This document shows, one piece after another, positions 1 through 8,230 of a stretch of 28,198 nucleotides of DNA. The position numbers and the translations under genes were made by a program. The stretch is from NCBI GenBank assembly GCA_003509065.1, contig DODG01000108.1, forward strand, positions 1-28,198. The letters run 5' to 3'. Below the pieces are notes generated by a model. It was not told the DNA's origin, searched no databases, and saw nothing but the letters and a program-made list of their open reading frames with translations. The stretch comes from Acidobacteriota bacterium. GTDB lineage: Bacteria > Acidobacteriota > Vicinamibacteria > Vicinamibacterales > UBA823. Position 1 is the first letter of the stretch, and each line of letters starts with the position of its first letter.

Positions 1-345
1 GCGACGGCAGCTGCGTTGGCAGTGGTTTTGCAACGGATCGCATTCCGTAGGGTTCCGAAGACCGATGCCGACACAACTCAAGCGATGTGGGACATCCTGC
101 ATGTTCCTGGAGACGCCGGGCCAACCGGTTCGCACTACTTCAAGAGTGGTTCCCTGGACAGCGATCCTCTGACACGAATCCGTTCAGGTTTTTGGGAAAG
201 TCCGACGGGAATCGTGGTGTATGTGGTGATGGTAGAGCAACCGAATCCTGGGTCGCGGACACGCGAAGAAGCAGGGCTCCACCTGGCTGACGTGAGTGTG
301 GCTGTGACAGATGTCGTACTGGCCGCAGCCCGAATGGGACAGTGA
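1..345 (+). CDS. Beta-lactamase-like serine hydrolase, C-terminal fragment
   Basis: The reading frame is open from the first base of the window, so the start lies upstream and only about 114 residues are visible. The piece HYFKSGS looks like the third active-site motif (K-[ST]-G) of the penicillin-recognising serine hydrolase fold. It is followed by a beta-strand-rich stretch (GIVVYVVMVEQ) and a closing helix (VAVTDVVLAAA), the usual order at the C-terminus of class A-like beta-lactamase domains (PF13354-type). The catalytic Ser-x-x-Lys would lie upstream and cannot be checked. It may be a true beta-lactamase or a general serine hydrolase of that fold. It converges on the cytochrome gene, with 5 bases between the two stops. 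Family assignment is inference from one motif and fold order. Confidence 0.55.
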   Translation, partial: ATAAALAVVLQRIAFRRVPKTDADTTQAMWDILHVPGDAGPTGSHYFKSGSLDSDPLTRIRSGFWESPTGIVVYVVMVEQPNPGSRTREEAGLHLADVSVAVTDVVLAAARMGQ

Positions 346-350
346 GAGTC

Positions 351-938
351 TTACAGGTCAGGAGACATGACGGGATGACCAACGTCAGGTCGGTTGTCCG
401 GTATGAAACCATCACGATTTGGCATTTTGATTAATGGCAATGTAGTGGCATCAAGGAGTTGGTCTTCCGCGACGAGTTCGTTCAGAAAGAGAACATAGGC
501 GACCGTCGAATACACATCGTCTGGTGACATCGTGCCAGGGGTTTCGAACGGCATCGCCCGATTAATGTAGTCCCACAATGTGGGCGCGAAGGGCCAGAAG
601 CTGCCAACCGTTTTAAGTGGGGTATCACTGGCCAGCGTACCCTCTCCCCCCACGAGAATATCGTGAGGGCCCTCTCGACCACTGGCGCCATGGCATTCCG
701 TGCAGCGAACGCTATAGATGTTTCGACCTTCGGCGGCCGTCCCACTGCCCAGTGGGAGACCCTCTCCATCTGGTGTCACACTAATATCCCAAGCCAAAAT
801 TTCCTCCGGTGTCGGTGTCCGGCCGATGTTGAACAGTTGCGAGGTGGGCTGTGATTGTGCCGCAAGGGAACCTGAGAGCACGATTACGAGTAGCGACGCG
901 ATTCGTACGCTACACATGAACATTGCGTACGGTCCCAT
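351..938 (-). CDS. Monoheme cytochrome c, partner of SoxC-type dehydrogenase (SoxD-like)
   Basis: A 195-residue exported cytochrome. Residues about 10-27 form a signal peptide ending near SLAAQS. The heme c site is CTECH (C79, C82, H83), and M129 in RAMPF is the likely axial methionine. The later stretch (DVYSTVAYVLFLN, then KMPNRDGF) is typical of cytochromes encoded next to SoxC. It probably takes electrons from the molybdenum enzyme in the periplasm and passes them to the respiratory chain. I chose the ATG at 938 because GGAAAG lies 9 bases upstream; ATGs at 923 and 917 are alternatives, and a start at 995 would bury the signal peptide. The gene begins inside the last 29 bases of soxC, suggesting coupled translation. 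Classical SoxD is diheme; this one has a single heme motif, so I do not give it the symbol. Confidence 0.85.
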   Translation of the reverse strand: MGPYAMFMCSVRIASLLVIVLSGSLAAQSQPTSQLFNIGRTPTPEEILAWDISVTPDGEGLPLGSGTAAEGRNIYSVRCTECHGASGREGPHDILVGGEGTLASDTPLKTVGSFWPFAPTLWDYINRAMPFETPGTMSPDDVYSTVAYVLFLNELVAEDQLLDATTLPLIKMPNRDGFIPDNRPDVGHPVMSPDL

Positions 939-2145
939 CCGAGAGCACTTTCCAGCTTTGGATACCATTGTAGTGATAAGAGGACTTGGTACCACGCGCC
1001 GCGATTAATTGGTCGCGGGTTGGCTGCACGTAACCAGTCTCGTCGGTGCATCGAGACTGCAGGACTGCTTCGCGGCCATCCCAGTTCCAATCGAATCGAA
1101 AACGGGTATGAGCCAGGGGTAACACTGGGTCCTGCAGTCGGGCATCTTGCCAGGAGCGTCCACCGTTTGTACTGATCTCTACCTTCGTGATTGTGCCGCG
1201 ACCCGACCATGCCAAACCCGTGATTTCGCAGAAGCCAGGACCAGGTAAGTGCTGTCCTCCAGAGGGTCGTGTAATCAGCGATTTCGCATCCATCATAAAG
1301 CTGAATTGCCGCGCTTCGCCAGTAGCCAGGAGATCGGTGTACTTGGAGGTTTCGTCCTTCGTCATGTACGGCTGATCGACAATTTTTAAACGTCGCAGCC
1401 ATTTCACGTTAATGTTGCCTTCCCATCCTGGTACGAGCAACCGTAACGGGTATCCCTGCGCGGGACGTAAGGCTTCGCCGTTTTGTGCGTAGGCAACAAC
1501 GGCATCGTCGTAGGCCTTAGCCAACGGCAGACTGCGGGTCATCTTGCATGCATCGGCACCCTCAACCAGAATCCAGCTCGCGCCCGACTGTACTCCGATC
1601 TCATTAAGCAGTACTGACAACTTTACGCCGGTCCATTCACTACAGCTGGTGAGTCCGTGAATCTGCTGGGCCGTTCTGTCAGATGCATCGCCCCAGTGAA
1701 TACGACCATTGCCTGAACATTCGACAAAATTAATCTGAGAATGCGAAGGAAATCGTTTAAGTTCCTCAACTGTCAAGATCAACGGGCGCTCAACCATTCC
1801 GTGCAACAACAGCCGATGCTCGGTTGGATCGATGACCGGAATACCTGCATGATGACGCTCGAAGTGCAGCCCAGCTGGCGTAATTATTCCTTCCAGGTCT
1901 TGTAGAGGTGTTTGGCTACCATTATTTTCCTGACTTAGCGAGTTCCTGAAAAGTCGAACGGTTTTTTCAAATTGAGACCGGAGGCCGTACTCGCTGACCG
2001 GGCCACCCAGAAAGGACGGTCCTGGTTGAGGAACGCTCGAGGAGGGTCGACAACCAACCAGTAACCCACTCAGGGCGGCTCCCAATTGCAAGAATTTCCG
2101 TCGACCGCGCGCTAGCCGTTCGGCAGCGGATACAGGATTACTCAT
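910..2145 (-). CDS. soxC: Sulfane/sulfite dehydrogenase molybdopterin subunit SoxC
   Basis: A 411-residue sulfite-oxidase-family protein. Molybdenum ligand Cys143 sits in FVECSGNGR. Stretches such as FERHHAGIP, VPGWEGN, SKYTDL, ITRPSGG, ATDETGY-like (CTDETGY) and NVHV at the C-terminus are those I know from SoxC. It oxidises sulfur bound to a carrier protein, or sulfite, in the periplasm. The start is the ATG at 2145, preceded by AAGGAG at 6-7 bases spacing; a longer frame to 2220 lacks this. Residues 14-19 (GRRKFL) form a twin-arginine signal, which fits export of a folded Mo cofactor enzyme. The signal ends LLVGC, a lipobox-like sequence, so the mature protein may be lipid-anchored at Cys32. 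The C-terminal dimerisation domain is complete. No soxXYZAB genes are visible in the window, so this is a stand-alone pair. Confidence 0.93.
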   Translation of the reverse strand: MSNPVSAAERLARGRRKFLQLGAALSGLLVGCRPSSSVPQPGPSFLGGPVSEYGLRSQFEKTVRLFRNSLSQENNGSQTPLQDLEGIITPAGLHFERHHAGIPVIDPTEHRLLLHGMVERPLILTVEELKRFPSHSQINFVECSGNGRIHWGDASDRTAQQIHGLTSCSEWTGVKLSVLLNEIGVQSGASWILVEGADACKMTRSLPLAKAYDDAVVAYAQNGEALRPAQGYPLRLLVPGWEGNINVKWLRRLKIVDQPYMTKDETSKYTDLLATGEARQFSFMMDAKSLITRPSGGQHLPGPGFCEITGLAWSGRGTITKVEISTNGGRSWQDARLQDPVLPLAHTRFRFDWNWDGREAVLQSRCTDETGYVQPTRDQLIAARGTKSSYHYNGIQSWKVLSDGTVRNVHV

Positions 2146-2158
2146 GTGCGGCTCCTTA
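2138..2158 (-). promoter_or_regulatory. Shine-Dalgarno site that fixes the soxC start
   Basis: Read on the minus strand, AAGGAG stands 6-7 bases before the ATG at 2145. This strong site selects the start directly ahead of the Tat signal and excludes the 25-codon longer frame beginning at 2220. Confidence 0.75.
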
Positions 2159-2335
2159 ACCCGAAGTGTTTCCCACAGATCCTTCATGACTATGTTCCTA
2201 TGGAAAGCAAAGGGACGCAACTGTTCTAAATGTCAGAAGAGCATTCCGGTCGAACGACTTGTCAGCGATGTGGTAACTTGTGGGGCAATCCGGAATCAAT
2301 CGGAAAGTTTAGGTTCTGATCTGGCATCACTCGGT

Positions 2336-3247
2336 ATGATTGTCAAACTCATCCAGTTCTTAGTTGTAAGCCTCATAATTTGGATGGTTCCTTGGTCGGA
2401 AGCCGGTTTGTTGCAGACTATTGCCACGCCACGGGTGAGCGTCAGCCATGAGGCGCGGTCAATTCAACCTGGTGAGGTGGTTGAACTTGTTGTATCAGTG
2501 ACTCAGCCAGTGGCAAGTGTCGAGGCGACGGCCTTCGAGCAGTCAATTTTGCTGTATCCAAGCTCCGGTCAAATGGTCTGGCGAGGTTTGATCGGTGTCG
2601 ACCTCGATGTGGAGGTGCGAGAGCATTTGGTGAGTGTCACGGTCATAACCGCGGACGAGAGCCCCGTACACGTGCGTTATCCGCTCACCGTGATACCAAA
2701 GCAATTTGCAACACGACAATTGACGGTGGCACCTCAATACGTCAATCCTACGCCAGAGGCGTTGGCACGCATTCAACAGGAAACCGCTCGTACAACAACA
2801 ATTTTTGAAACGCAAACCCCGCAACGTGTCTGGCGAGGTTCCTTTCTCGCGCCGGTACCGGGCAAAGCCACGAGTAGTTTCGGTCGCCGCAGTGTCTTTA
2901 ACGGTCAACCGCGAAGTCCTCATAGTGGTGCTGATTTCCGTGCAATCGAAGGCACACCGGTCACTGCACCGAATAAAGGACGTGTCGTGCTGCGGTCGGA
3001 TCTCTATTTTTCTGGTAACTGCGTGATTCTGGACCATGGTCTCGGTCTCTATTCGTTTTTCGCCCATCTATCGGGATTTGCGGTAGAGGAAGGGGACGTC
3101 GTAGATTCTGGTGATGTCGTGGGCTACGTTGGGGCTACCGGTCGTGTGACGGGTCCGCATCTCCACTGGACCGTGAGGCTAAATACGGCACGTGTAGATC
3201 CCTTGTCACTCATGGAAGTGTTGTTCGACGACGGTGCGACATATTGA
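2336..3247 (+). CDS. Secreted M23 (LytM-type) metallopeptidase
   Basis: With the start at 2336 this is a 303-residue protein. Residues 1-23 are a signal peptide or membrane anchor (MIVKLIQFLVVSLIIW, cut near SEAG). Residues about 30-150 form a beta-rich N-terminal domain of unknown role. The C-terminal M23 domain (about 160-295) has H196-x3-D200 (HSGAD) and H275-x-H277 (HLH), the zinc-binding set of lysostaphin/LytM peptidases. It probably cuts peptidoglycan cross-links in the periplasm. The frame extends back to 2144 but that part is rich in polar residues, runs into the soxC promoter region and would bury the signal peptide. No clear ribosome binding site precedes 2336. It lies divergent from soxC and 71 bases upstream of the YgeY-like hydrolase; whether the two are co-transcribed is unclear. 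Confidence 0.85.
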   Translation: MIVKLIQFLVVSLIIWMVPWSEAGLLQTIATPRVSVSHEARSIQPGEVVELVVSVTQPVASVEATAFEQSILLYPSSGQMVWRGLIGVDLDVEVREHLVSVTVITADESPVHVRYPLTVIPKQFATRQLTVAPQYVNPTPEALARIQQETARTTTIFETQTPQRVWRGSFLAPVPGKATSSFGRRSVFNGQPRSPHSGADFRAIEGTPVTAPNKGRVVLRSDLYFSGNCVILDHGLGLYSFFAHLSGFAVEEGDVVDSGDVVGYVGATGRVTGPHLHWTVRLNTARVDPLSLMEVLFDDGATY

Positions 3248-3318
3248 TGTTTGTGCGTTTGAGGTGAGCTACGGCAACGTCCAGATTTCGTTGGTACTGC
3301 TGTGCGGGAGGATTAATA

Positions 3319-4494
3319 ATGATGGCGCTACCGTTTGATGAACTTTCACTTGTGGCGTGTGCCAGGGCGCTCGTGAAGATTCCCAGTGTGCTGGGTCACG
3401 AAGATGCGATGGCAATTAGCGTGCGCGATGAAATGAAACAGCTCGCGTTCGATGCGATTGAAACGGACGAGGCTGGTAATGTCATCGGGGTCGTGAATGG
3501 ATCCACGCCTGGCCCCACCCTATTGTTTGATGCTCATATGGATACCGTGGACGTTGTTCCCCGTGAGGTGTGGGCGCATGATCCATTCGGTGCGGAACTC
3601 GTGGATGGAAGAATCTACGGACGAGGTAGTTCAGATATGAAGGGTGCGCTGGCCGCCATGTTACACGCTGCGGGTTGCGTAGATCGGGAGAGGTTAAGAG
3701 GTCGTATCGTGGTCTCCGCTTCCGTTGGTGAAGAGCAGATTGAAGGTGCGGCACTGCGGTGTGTTATGGATCGGTACCATCCAGACTTCGTAGTCATAGG
3801 CGAATCGTCCAATTTAAATTTGGTTCGGGCGGGTCGAGGGCGAGCCGAGTTCATACTGAAGTCCCACGGTCGACCATCTCATGCCTCCAGTCCTGCTCAA
3901 GGTCTCAATGCTGTGCACGAGATGTGTAGAGTAATTGCTGAGATTGAAGCACTCCAAATGTCGGCGCACTCGTTTGTTGGAAGTGGCGTGATGTGTTTGA
4001 CCGACATCATTTCGATTCCTTATCCAGCCCATTCTGTTGTACCGAGCGGCTGTCAGGTGACTTACGAACGCCGTCTGATTCCAGGTGAAACACGCGAGGC
4101 CCTGGTCGATGAATTACATGCGGCCTGTGAACGTGCGAAAGCTGGGGACACGACCATTGAACTCGCTTCAATTCACTATAAGACTTATACCGGCATTGAG
4201 TGGCGTGAAGAGAAATGGTATCCGCCATGGGAACTGTCCGAAGACTCTTCCTTTGTCCGAAGTGCGAAAGCTGGTCTCGATGCGGCTGGATTCAGTCCGT
4301 CGTTCGCGAGCTATCAGTTCTGCACGAATGCGGCATATAGTGCTGGTGTTGCTAATGTTCCAACGATTGGCTTCGGACCGTCATCAGAACATCTCGCTCA
4401 TATCACTGATGAGTATCTCGAAGTCGCGCAACTTACTGGCGCCTGTCGAGGGTATATGGCAATTAGCGAGAGCGTGCTGGGCCGTCACCAGTAG
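3319..4494 (+). CDS. M20 family metallohydrolase, YgeY-like
   Basis: A 391-residue cytoplasmic (no signal peptide) M20 hydrolase. Metal and catalytic residues are visible: H73 and D75 (DAHMD), D106 (SSDMKG), E138/E139 (GEEQ), E162 (GES) and a late His at about 361. The C-terminal pieces YERRL-x-PGET, YTGIEW, KWYPPWE and IGFGPSSEHLAH match my memory of the YgeY family (linked elsewhere to selenium-dependent or ureide/amidohydrolase pathways) better than ArgE, DapE or PepT. The exact substrate is unknown, but an N-acyl or peptide-like amide bond is likely. GGGAGG at 3306-3311 supports a start at 3319 or the adjoining ATG at 3322. No selenium-metabolism genes are visible near it. Its last 32 bases overlap the end of the convergent RNA methyltransferase gene. 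Confidence 0.85.
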   Translation: MMALPFDELSLVACARALVKIPSVLGHEDAMAISVRDEMKQLAFDAIETDEAGNVIGVVNGSTPGPTLLFDAHMDTVDVVPREVWAHDPFGAELVDGRIYGRGSSDMKGALAAMLHAAGCVDRERLRGRIVVSASVGEEQIEGAALRCVMDRYHPDFVVIGESSNLNLVRAGRGRAEFILKSHGRPSHASSPAQGLNAVHEMCRVIAEIEALQMSAHSFVGSGVMCLTDIISIPYPAHSVVPSGCQVTYERRLIPGETREALVDELHAACERAKAGDTTIELASIHYKTYTGIEWREEKWYPPWELSEDSSFVRSAKAGLDAAGFSPSFASYQFCTNAAYSAGVANVPTIGFGPSSEHLAHITDEYLEVAQLTGACRGYMAISESVLGRHQ

Positions 4495-5026
4495 GGACGA
4501 GTACCGGAGAACCTGGCTCCGCACGTTCAACTGGATAGCGATATTTTCGCAGCAATTCATACAGTACAACCCCACCGGCAGTGGCAACATTCAGTGACCG
4601 TTTTCGTCCCAGCATCGGGATCTGTACATGTGTCTCACAAAGATCGAGTAATGCAGGACTTGTTCCTTCAACTTCGTTGCCAAACAACAGACAAACCGGA
4701 AAAGATGGTTGCCACGTGAAGAGGTCGACGGCCGACTCCGTTGTTTCAACAGCGACCAGTTCGTATCCTCTTCCTCGAAGTGTCTGAAGTGTTGCAACAG
4801 GATCAGGAGTACGCTCCCATGCGACTGTAGTTTCTGCTCCGAGAGCCGTCTTTGTGATTTCTTTGTTGGGCGGTGACCCTGTATAGCCTGAGAGGTAAAG
4901 CGTTTCGATACAGACTGCATCGGCCGTTCGAAAAAAAGCCCCAACGTTATATAGGCTCCGCACGTTGTCTAGCATGAGAGCTACTGGTAATTCGGCGAGG
5001 CGTTCGTGCGTAACGGACTTACTCAT
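4463..5026 (-). CDS. SpoU/TrmH family RNA 2'-O-methyltransferase
   Basis: A 187-residue SPOUT-class enzyme that probably methylates a ribose 2'-OH in tRNA or rRNA using S-adenosylmethionine. The three family motifs are present in order: N27-VGAFFRTADA (motif 1, with Arg33), LLFGNEVEG (motif 2), and IPMLGRKRSLNVATA (motif 3, the knotted SAM-binding segment). There is no N-terminal substrate-binding extension, so it is a minimal form; the target base cannot be named. It is the last gene of the five-gene minus-strand run that starts with xylB, 37 bases after the aminotransferase. No strong ribosome binding site is visible before the ATG. Its stop overlaps the end of the convergent M20 gene by 32 bases. 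Confidence 0.9.
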   Translation of the reverse strand: MSKSVTHERLAELPVALMLDNVRSLYNVGAFFRTADAVCIETLYLSGYTGSPPNKEITKTALGAETTVAWERTPDPVATLQTLRGRGYELVAVETTESAVDLFTWQPSFPVCLLFGNEVEGTSPALLDLCETHVQIPMLGRKRSLNVATAGGVVLYELLRKYRYPVERAEPGSPVLVPTGDGPARSR

Positions 5027-5063
5027 TTTTCAGTGCGGGCTGTGTTTACCTGTTTGGTAATAC

Positions 5064-6227
5064 TCAAGCGAGAATGGCGCGAAGGCCGCTGGCTAATCTG
5101 GATGCTCCTTCGCGCGCTGACTCGTAGTCGAGCGCACCATAGGAGATTCGCAGCGTACAACTATCTGTGATGCCAAAGGTAGTGCCCGGCATGACGGCGA
5201 CTTGATGTTCGTGAATTAATCGGGTCACGAGTTCTAGTGCGCCGATGGTTTTATGTATGCGCACTAGGTAGTACATGGCACCCGTCGCAGGAGGGACTGT
5301 GCACAGGTCGGACAACTGGCTCAACTCGTCAAGGAGAACTTGGCGTGCTTTGGCCAGTGCTGGAAGGTGCAGACGGCAGTACGAGGCACCGGCTGAGAGA
5401 GCACCCAGTGCCGCGCGCTGACTTGCCGCAGGAGGCGAAATCAGGACGGTATCTTGAATCTTGTCCATCGCTCCACTAAGTGCTTTGGGAATTACCATGT
5501 AGCCGACCCGCCAACCTGCAAATCCATAGGCTTTCGAGAATGAGTACATAGAAATCGTGTGCGCACCAGCATCGGTAATGCTGCCAGGTGAAAAATGGGT
5601 AGCATCATCGTAGACAAAATACTCATATGCTTCGTCGTGTATGTGATAAATCTCACGCTCACGACATAGGGAGTTCACTTCACTCAGGACTGTTTGTGAG
5701 TACACCACCCCGGTGGGGTTGTTCGGTGAAATGGTGACAACGGCACGAGTGCGAGGTGTTAAGGCGGCCCGAATTAAATCGAGCTGTAACTGGCAGTGCT
5801 CATCGACAGCGACGGGCACTGACCGACACCCTGCCATCACCACGGCCATTTCGTGATTAAAGTAGAACGGAGTAACGAGGATAATTTCGTCTCCGAAATC
5901 TGCAATGGCCAGTAAGGCGTGGACGAAGGCCATGTTACTACCGGCGGTGACTACGAGCTGGCTGTTCGGACGTACGTGGATTCCGTTTTCATTAATTAGT
6001 TTTTCTTCCAAGGCTTCGATAAGTGAAGGTAAGCCTTCGACAGGACCATAACGATAGCTTGCAGGATCGTCGTGGAAGGTGGCGAGTGCGTCGATAGCCT
6101 GATGTGGCGGAGCGAACGCAACCATGCCTTGAGCCATCGAGATGGTGCCAGGAGTCGCACTGATCATACGTTCGACTACTGGCACGATCGGTGGACGAAC
6201 CTCTTGAATGCGATTGGATTCACGCAC
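5064..6227 (-). CDS. PLP-dependent class I/II aminotransferase
   Basis: A 387-residue fold-type I aminotransferase. PLP Lys232 lies in SFSKAYGFAGWRVGY. Asn170 (SPNNPTG), Asp198 and Tyr201 (HDEAYEYF) are the usual cofactor contacts, and RISYG near the C-terminus carries the substrate-carboxylate arginine. It belongs with the aspartate/aromatic-type aminotransferases; the donor and acceptor cannot be read from sequence. The start is GTG at 6227, preceded by GAAAGAAG at about 6-7 bases. It follows cutC by 33 bases and precedes the RNA methyltransferase by 37 bases, so it is probably in the xyl transcript. It has no signal peptide, in contrast with the class V enzyme at 9898. Confidence 0.9.
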   Translation of the reverse strand: MRESNRIQEVRPPIVPVVERMISATPGTISMAQGMVAFAPPHQAIDALATFHDDPASYRYGPVEGLPSLIEALEEKLINENGIHVRPNSQLVVTAGSNMAFVHALLAIADFGDEIILVTPFYFNHEMAVVMAGCRSVPVAVDEHCQLQLDLIRAALTPRTRAVVTISPNNPTGVVYSQTVLSEVNSLCREREIYHIHDEAYEYFVYDDATHFSPGSITDAGAHTISMYSFSKAYGFAGWRVGYMVIPKALSGAMDKIQDTVLISPPAASQRAALGALSAGASYCRLHLPALAKARQVLLDELSQLSDLCTVPPATGAMYYLVRIHKTIGALELVTRLIHEHQVAVMPGTTFGITDSCTLRISYGALDYESAREGASRLASGLRAILA

Positions 6228-6260
6228 GGTGATCTTCTTTCAAAATTTTCCGTGTTGATT

Positions 6261-7004
6261 TTATTTCATTTGTTGCACCAATGCCCGGATCCGATCTGCG
6301 TCTGTAATGGTCATTGAATATTCAGGAGGGCGTATAACTCCACCCATGAAGCAACGGTCGTTTCGAAACGTCATCGCGCTGTTTTTTGTTCTGGTTCCTG
6401 TAACGTGAATTTCTTTTGCGCCTGTCGTATCGAGTACTTTCTTAATGTTTTGTTCGGTAATACCACCACCAGGCATGACAATGATTTTGTCGTCAGCGTG
6501 GACGAGAAGACCATGTAATAATTCAGCGCCCTCCAATGCTGAAACTTCTTGGCCAGACGTTAAGACACGGTTAATGCCGAGTTCAATGAGTGTTTCAAGT
6601 GCAGCGATCGGGTCACGGGTCATGTCAAACGCCCGGTGAAACGTCACATTCATCGGCTTGGCAAGGTCCAGTAATACTCGCGTTCGATCGCTGTCAATGT
6701 CACCTGCCGCAGTTAGTAAACCAAACACGACGCCGTTCGATCCGAGTTGCTTGGCCAATTCAATGTCATGCTTCATCGAGGCGAATTCAGTATCAGAGTA
6801 CAAAAAATCACCACCGCGCGGTCGAATCATAACCTGGAGGCCAATGCTGACTTGTGCTCGTGTTATGGCGATTGTACCGGCGCTCGGTGTCAGTCCCCCT
6901 TCGAGTAGTGCTGCGCATAGCTCTACCCGAGTCGCCCCACCTTGTTCGGCTGCAACGGCACTGTCGACAGAATCGACACAAACCTCAAAAATTGGATTCG
7001 GCAT
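6261..7004 (-). CDS. cutC: CutC family protein
   Basis: A 247-residue TIM-barrel protein of normal CutC length. Recognisable pieces are FEVCVDSV at the start, GATRVELCAALLEGGLTPS, MIRPRGGDFLYS, FHRAFDM, LTSGQ and MPGGGI. CutC was named for copper tolerance in Escherichia coli, but that role is disputed and its true reaction is unknown; the conserved R-P-R-x-G-x-F and H-R-x-x-D residues suggest an enzyme. It is 35 bases downstream of xylA and 33 bases upstream of the aminotransferase, so it appears to be expressed with a sugar operon. That setting does not point to copper; no copper transporter or oxidase is nearby. Confidence 0.95.
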   Translation of the reverse strand: MPNPIFEVCVDSVDSAVAAEQGGATRVELCAALLEGGLTPSAGTIAITRAQVSIGLQVMIRPRGGDFLYSDTEFASMKHDIELAKQLGSNGVVFGLLTAAGDIDSDRTRVLLDLAKPMNVTFHRAFDMTRDPIAALETLIELGINRVLTSGQEVSALEGAELLHGLLVHADDKIIVMPGGGITEQNIKKVLDTTGAKEIHVTGTRTKNSAMTFRNDRCFMGGVIRPPEYSMTITDADRIRALVQQMK

Positions 7005-7039
7005 GAGTTACAACAATCAAAGGATCCGCTTTAGCGACA

Positions 7040-8209
7040 CTAGCGCACTCCCAACAAGACTTCGATCGTTAACTGATCGAGCCGCTCATAGGGAAGTCGA
7101 TGCGAAAAGATTTCGTCTCGGTCAAAGTCGTAAGACAAAAGTTTTTGCACATGGTCCTTGCTGTAAGGTTCTATCGCGAAAGCGTTAGCGTGAGCAGCAG
7201 TGACCTCCGACAGGAGAGATTGGATTTCTTGATCTGCATTCCACTGCTGAGCCTTTTCTTTCAGGATTAAGTAGGTCCGCATGCAACCACGCGCGAAATC
7301 TTTGACTCCTTCGTGGTCTTCGGTACGGTACGCATGCGCGTCGAAGTGCCGCGGGTTTTCATAGTTCACATCTTCTAGAAACTTTACTAGAAAAAAGGCA
7401 GATTTTGGATTGGCTGCTCCAAACCGGAAATCCTGATCGTAACGACCAGGTGATTGGTCGTTAAGGTCGACATGAAACAATTTACCTGCTTCCCACGCTT
7501 GGGCGACCGCGTGGGTCATATTCAACCCGGACATTTGTTCATGCGCCACTTCCGGGTTGACGCCAACCATGTCAGGGAAAGCGAGTGTTGCAATGAATCC
7601 AAGGTATGCTCCGGTGGTTGGGAAGTAAAGGTCGCCACGAGGTTCGTTAGGTTTCGCCTCCAGTGCTATTCGATAGCCGTAATTCTGTTCGATGTTGTAC
7701 TCGCATATGTAGTTAACAGCCTCGCGAAGACGCTTAATGGCCTCATCTGGCCGACGACAGGCGTCGGTCTCGGTTCCTTCACGGCCGCCCCAGATGACGT
7801 ATATGGAAGCTCCTAGTTCAGCACCTAAATCCATTGTCCGTAGCGTTTTTTGAAGTGCATAAGCTCGCACATCGGCATCATTTGCGGTAAAGGCTCCATC
7901 GCGAAAGACCGGATCAAAAAAAAGGTTGGCGGTGACCATGGATGTTACGACAGTAGCCTCATCGCACGCCTTCTTGAAATCACGGACAATTTGATTGCGC
8001 TCGGCAATGGTTGCATCGATTGGCACAAGATCGTTGTCATGCAGGTTAACGCCCCAAGCTCCAATTTCTCCGAGCAAGTGAACGAGATCGACAGGTTTGA
8101 CTGGTGGACGTACTGCATCACCGAAGGGATCTCGGCCGCGGTTACCCACGGTCCAAAGTCCGAAAGAAAACTTGTGCTCAGGGCGTGGCTTATAGGAATC
8201 AGTACTCAT
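7040..8209 (-). CDS. xylA: Xylose isomerase (class I, actinobacterial type)
   Basis: A 389-residue enzyme that interconverts D-xylose and D-xylulose (and often glucose and fructose) with two divalent metals. The short N-terminus and total length match the class I form, not the 440-residue class II form of Escherichia coli. Catalytic His57 lies in NLHDND, the substrate-side Trp in VIWGGREG, and the metal/Lys cluster in [19 protein letters not shown] and [10 protein letters not shown] supply further metal ligands. I take the ATG at 8209; a GTG three codons upstream (8218) is in frame. It starts 12-21 bases after the xylB stop, so the two are translationally close. No xylose transporter is visible. 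Confidence 0.97.
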   Translation of the reverse strand: MSTDSYKPRPEHKFSFGLWTVGNRGRDPFGDAVRPPVKPVDLVHLLGEIGAWGVNLHDNDLVPIDATIAERNQIVRDFKKACDEATVVTSMVTANLFFDPVFRDGAFTANDADVRAYALQKTLRTMDLGAELGASIYVIWGGREGTETDACRRPDEAIKRLREAVNYICEYNIEQNYGYRIALEAKPNEPRGDLYFPTTGAYLGFIATLAFPDMVGVNPEVAHEQMSGLNMTHAVAQAWEAGKLFHVDLNDQSPGRYDQDFRFGAANPKSAFFLVKFLEDVNYENPRHFDAHAYRTEDHEGVKDFARGCMRTYLILKEKAQQWNADQEIQSLLSEVTAAHANAFAIEPYSKDHVQKLLSYDFDRDEIFSHRLPYERLDQLTIEVLLGVR

Positions 8210-8230
8210 ATGTATCACTCACTGTTGAGG

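Noticed and set aside
884..1402. Long minus-strand frame inside soxC (172 residues)
   Set aside because: It lies wholly or mostly within the well-supported soxC gene in another frame and shows no family motif.
2243..2296. Inverted repeat ATTCCGG / CCGGAAT in the soxC-M23 gap
   Set aside because: The arms are 40 bases apart with no further pairing; chance is a sufficient explanation.
2144..2335. In-frame N-terminal extension of the M23 peptidase (64 residues)
   Set aside because: It would bury the hydrophobic signal peptide, has no ribosome binding site and overlaps the soxC start region; the ATG at 2336 fits better.
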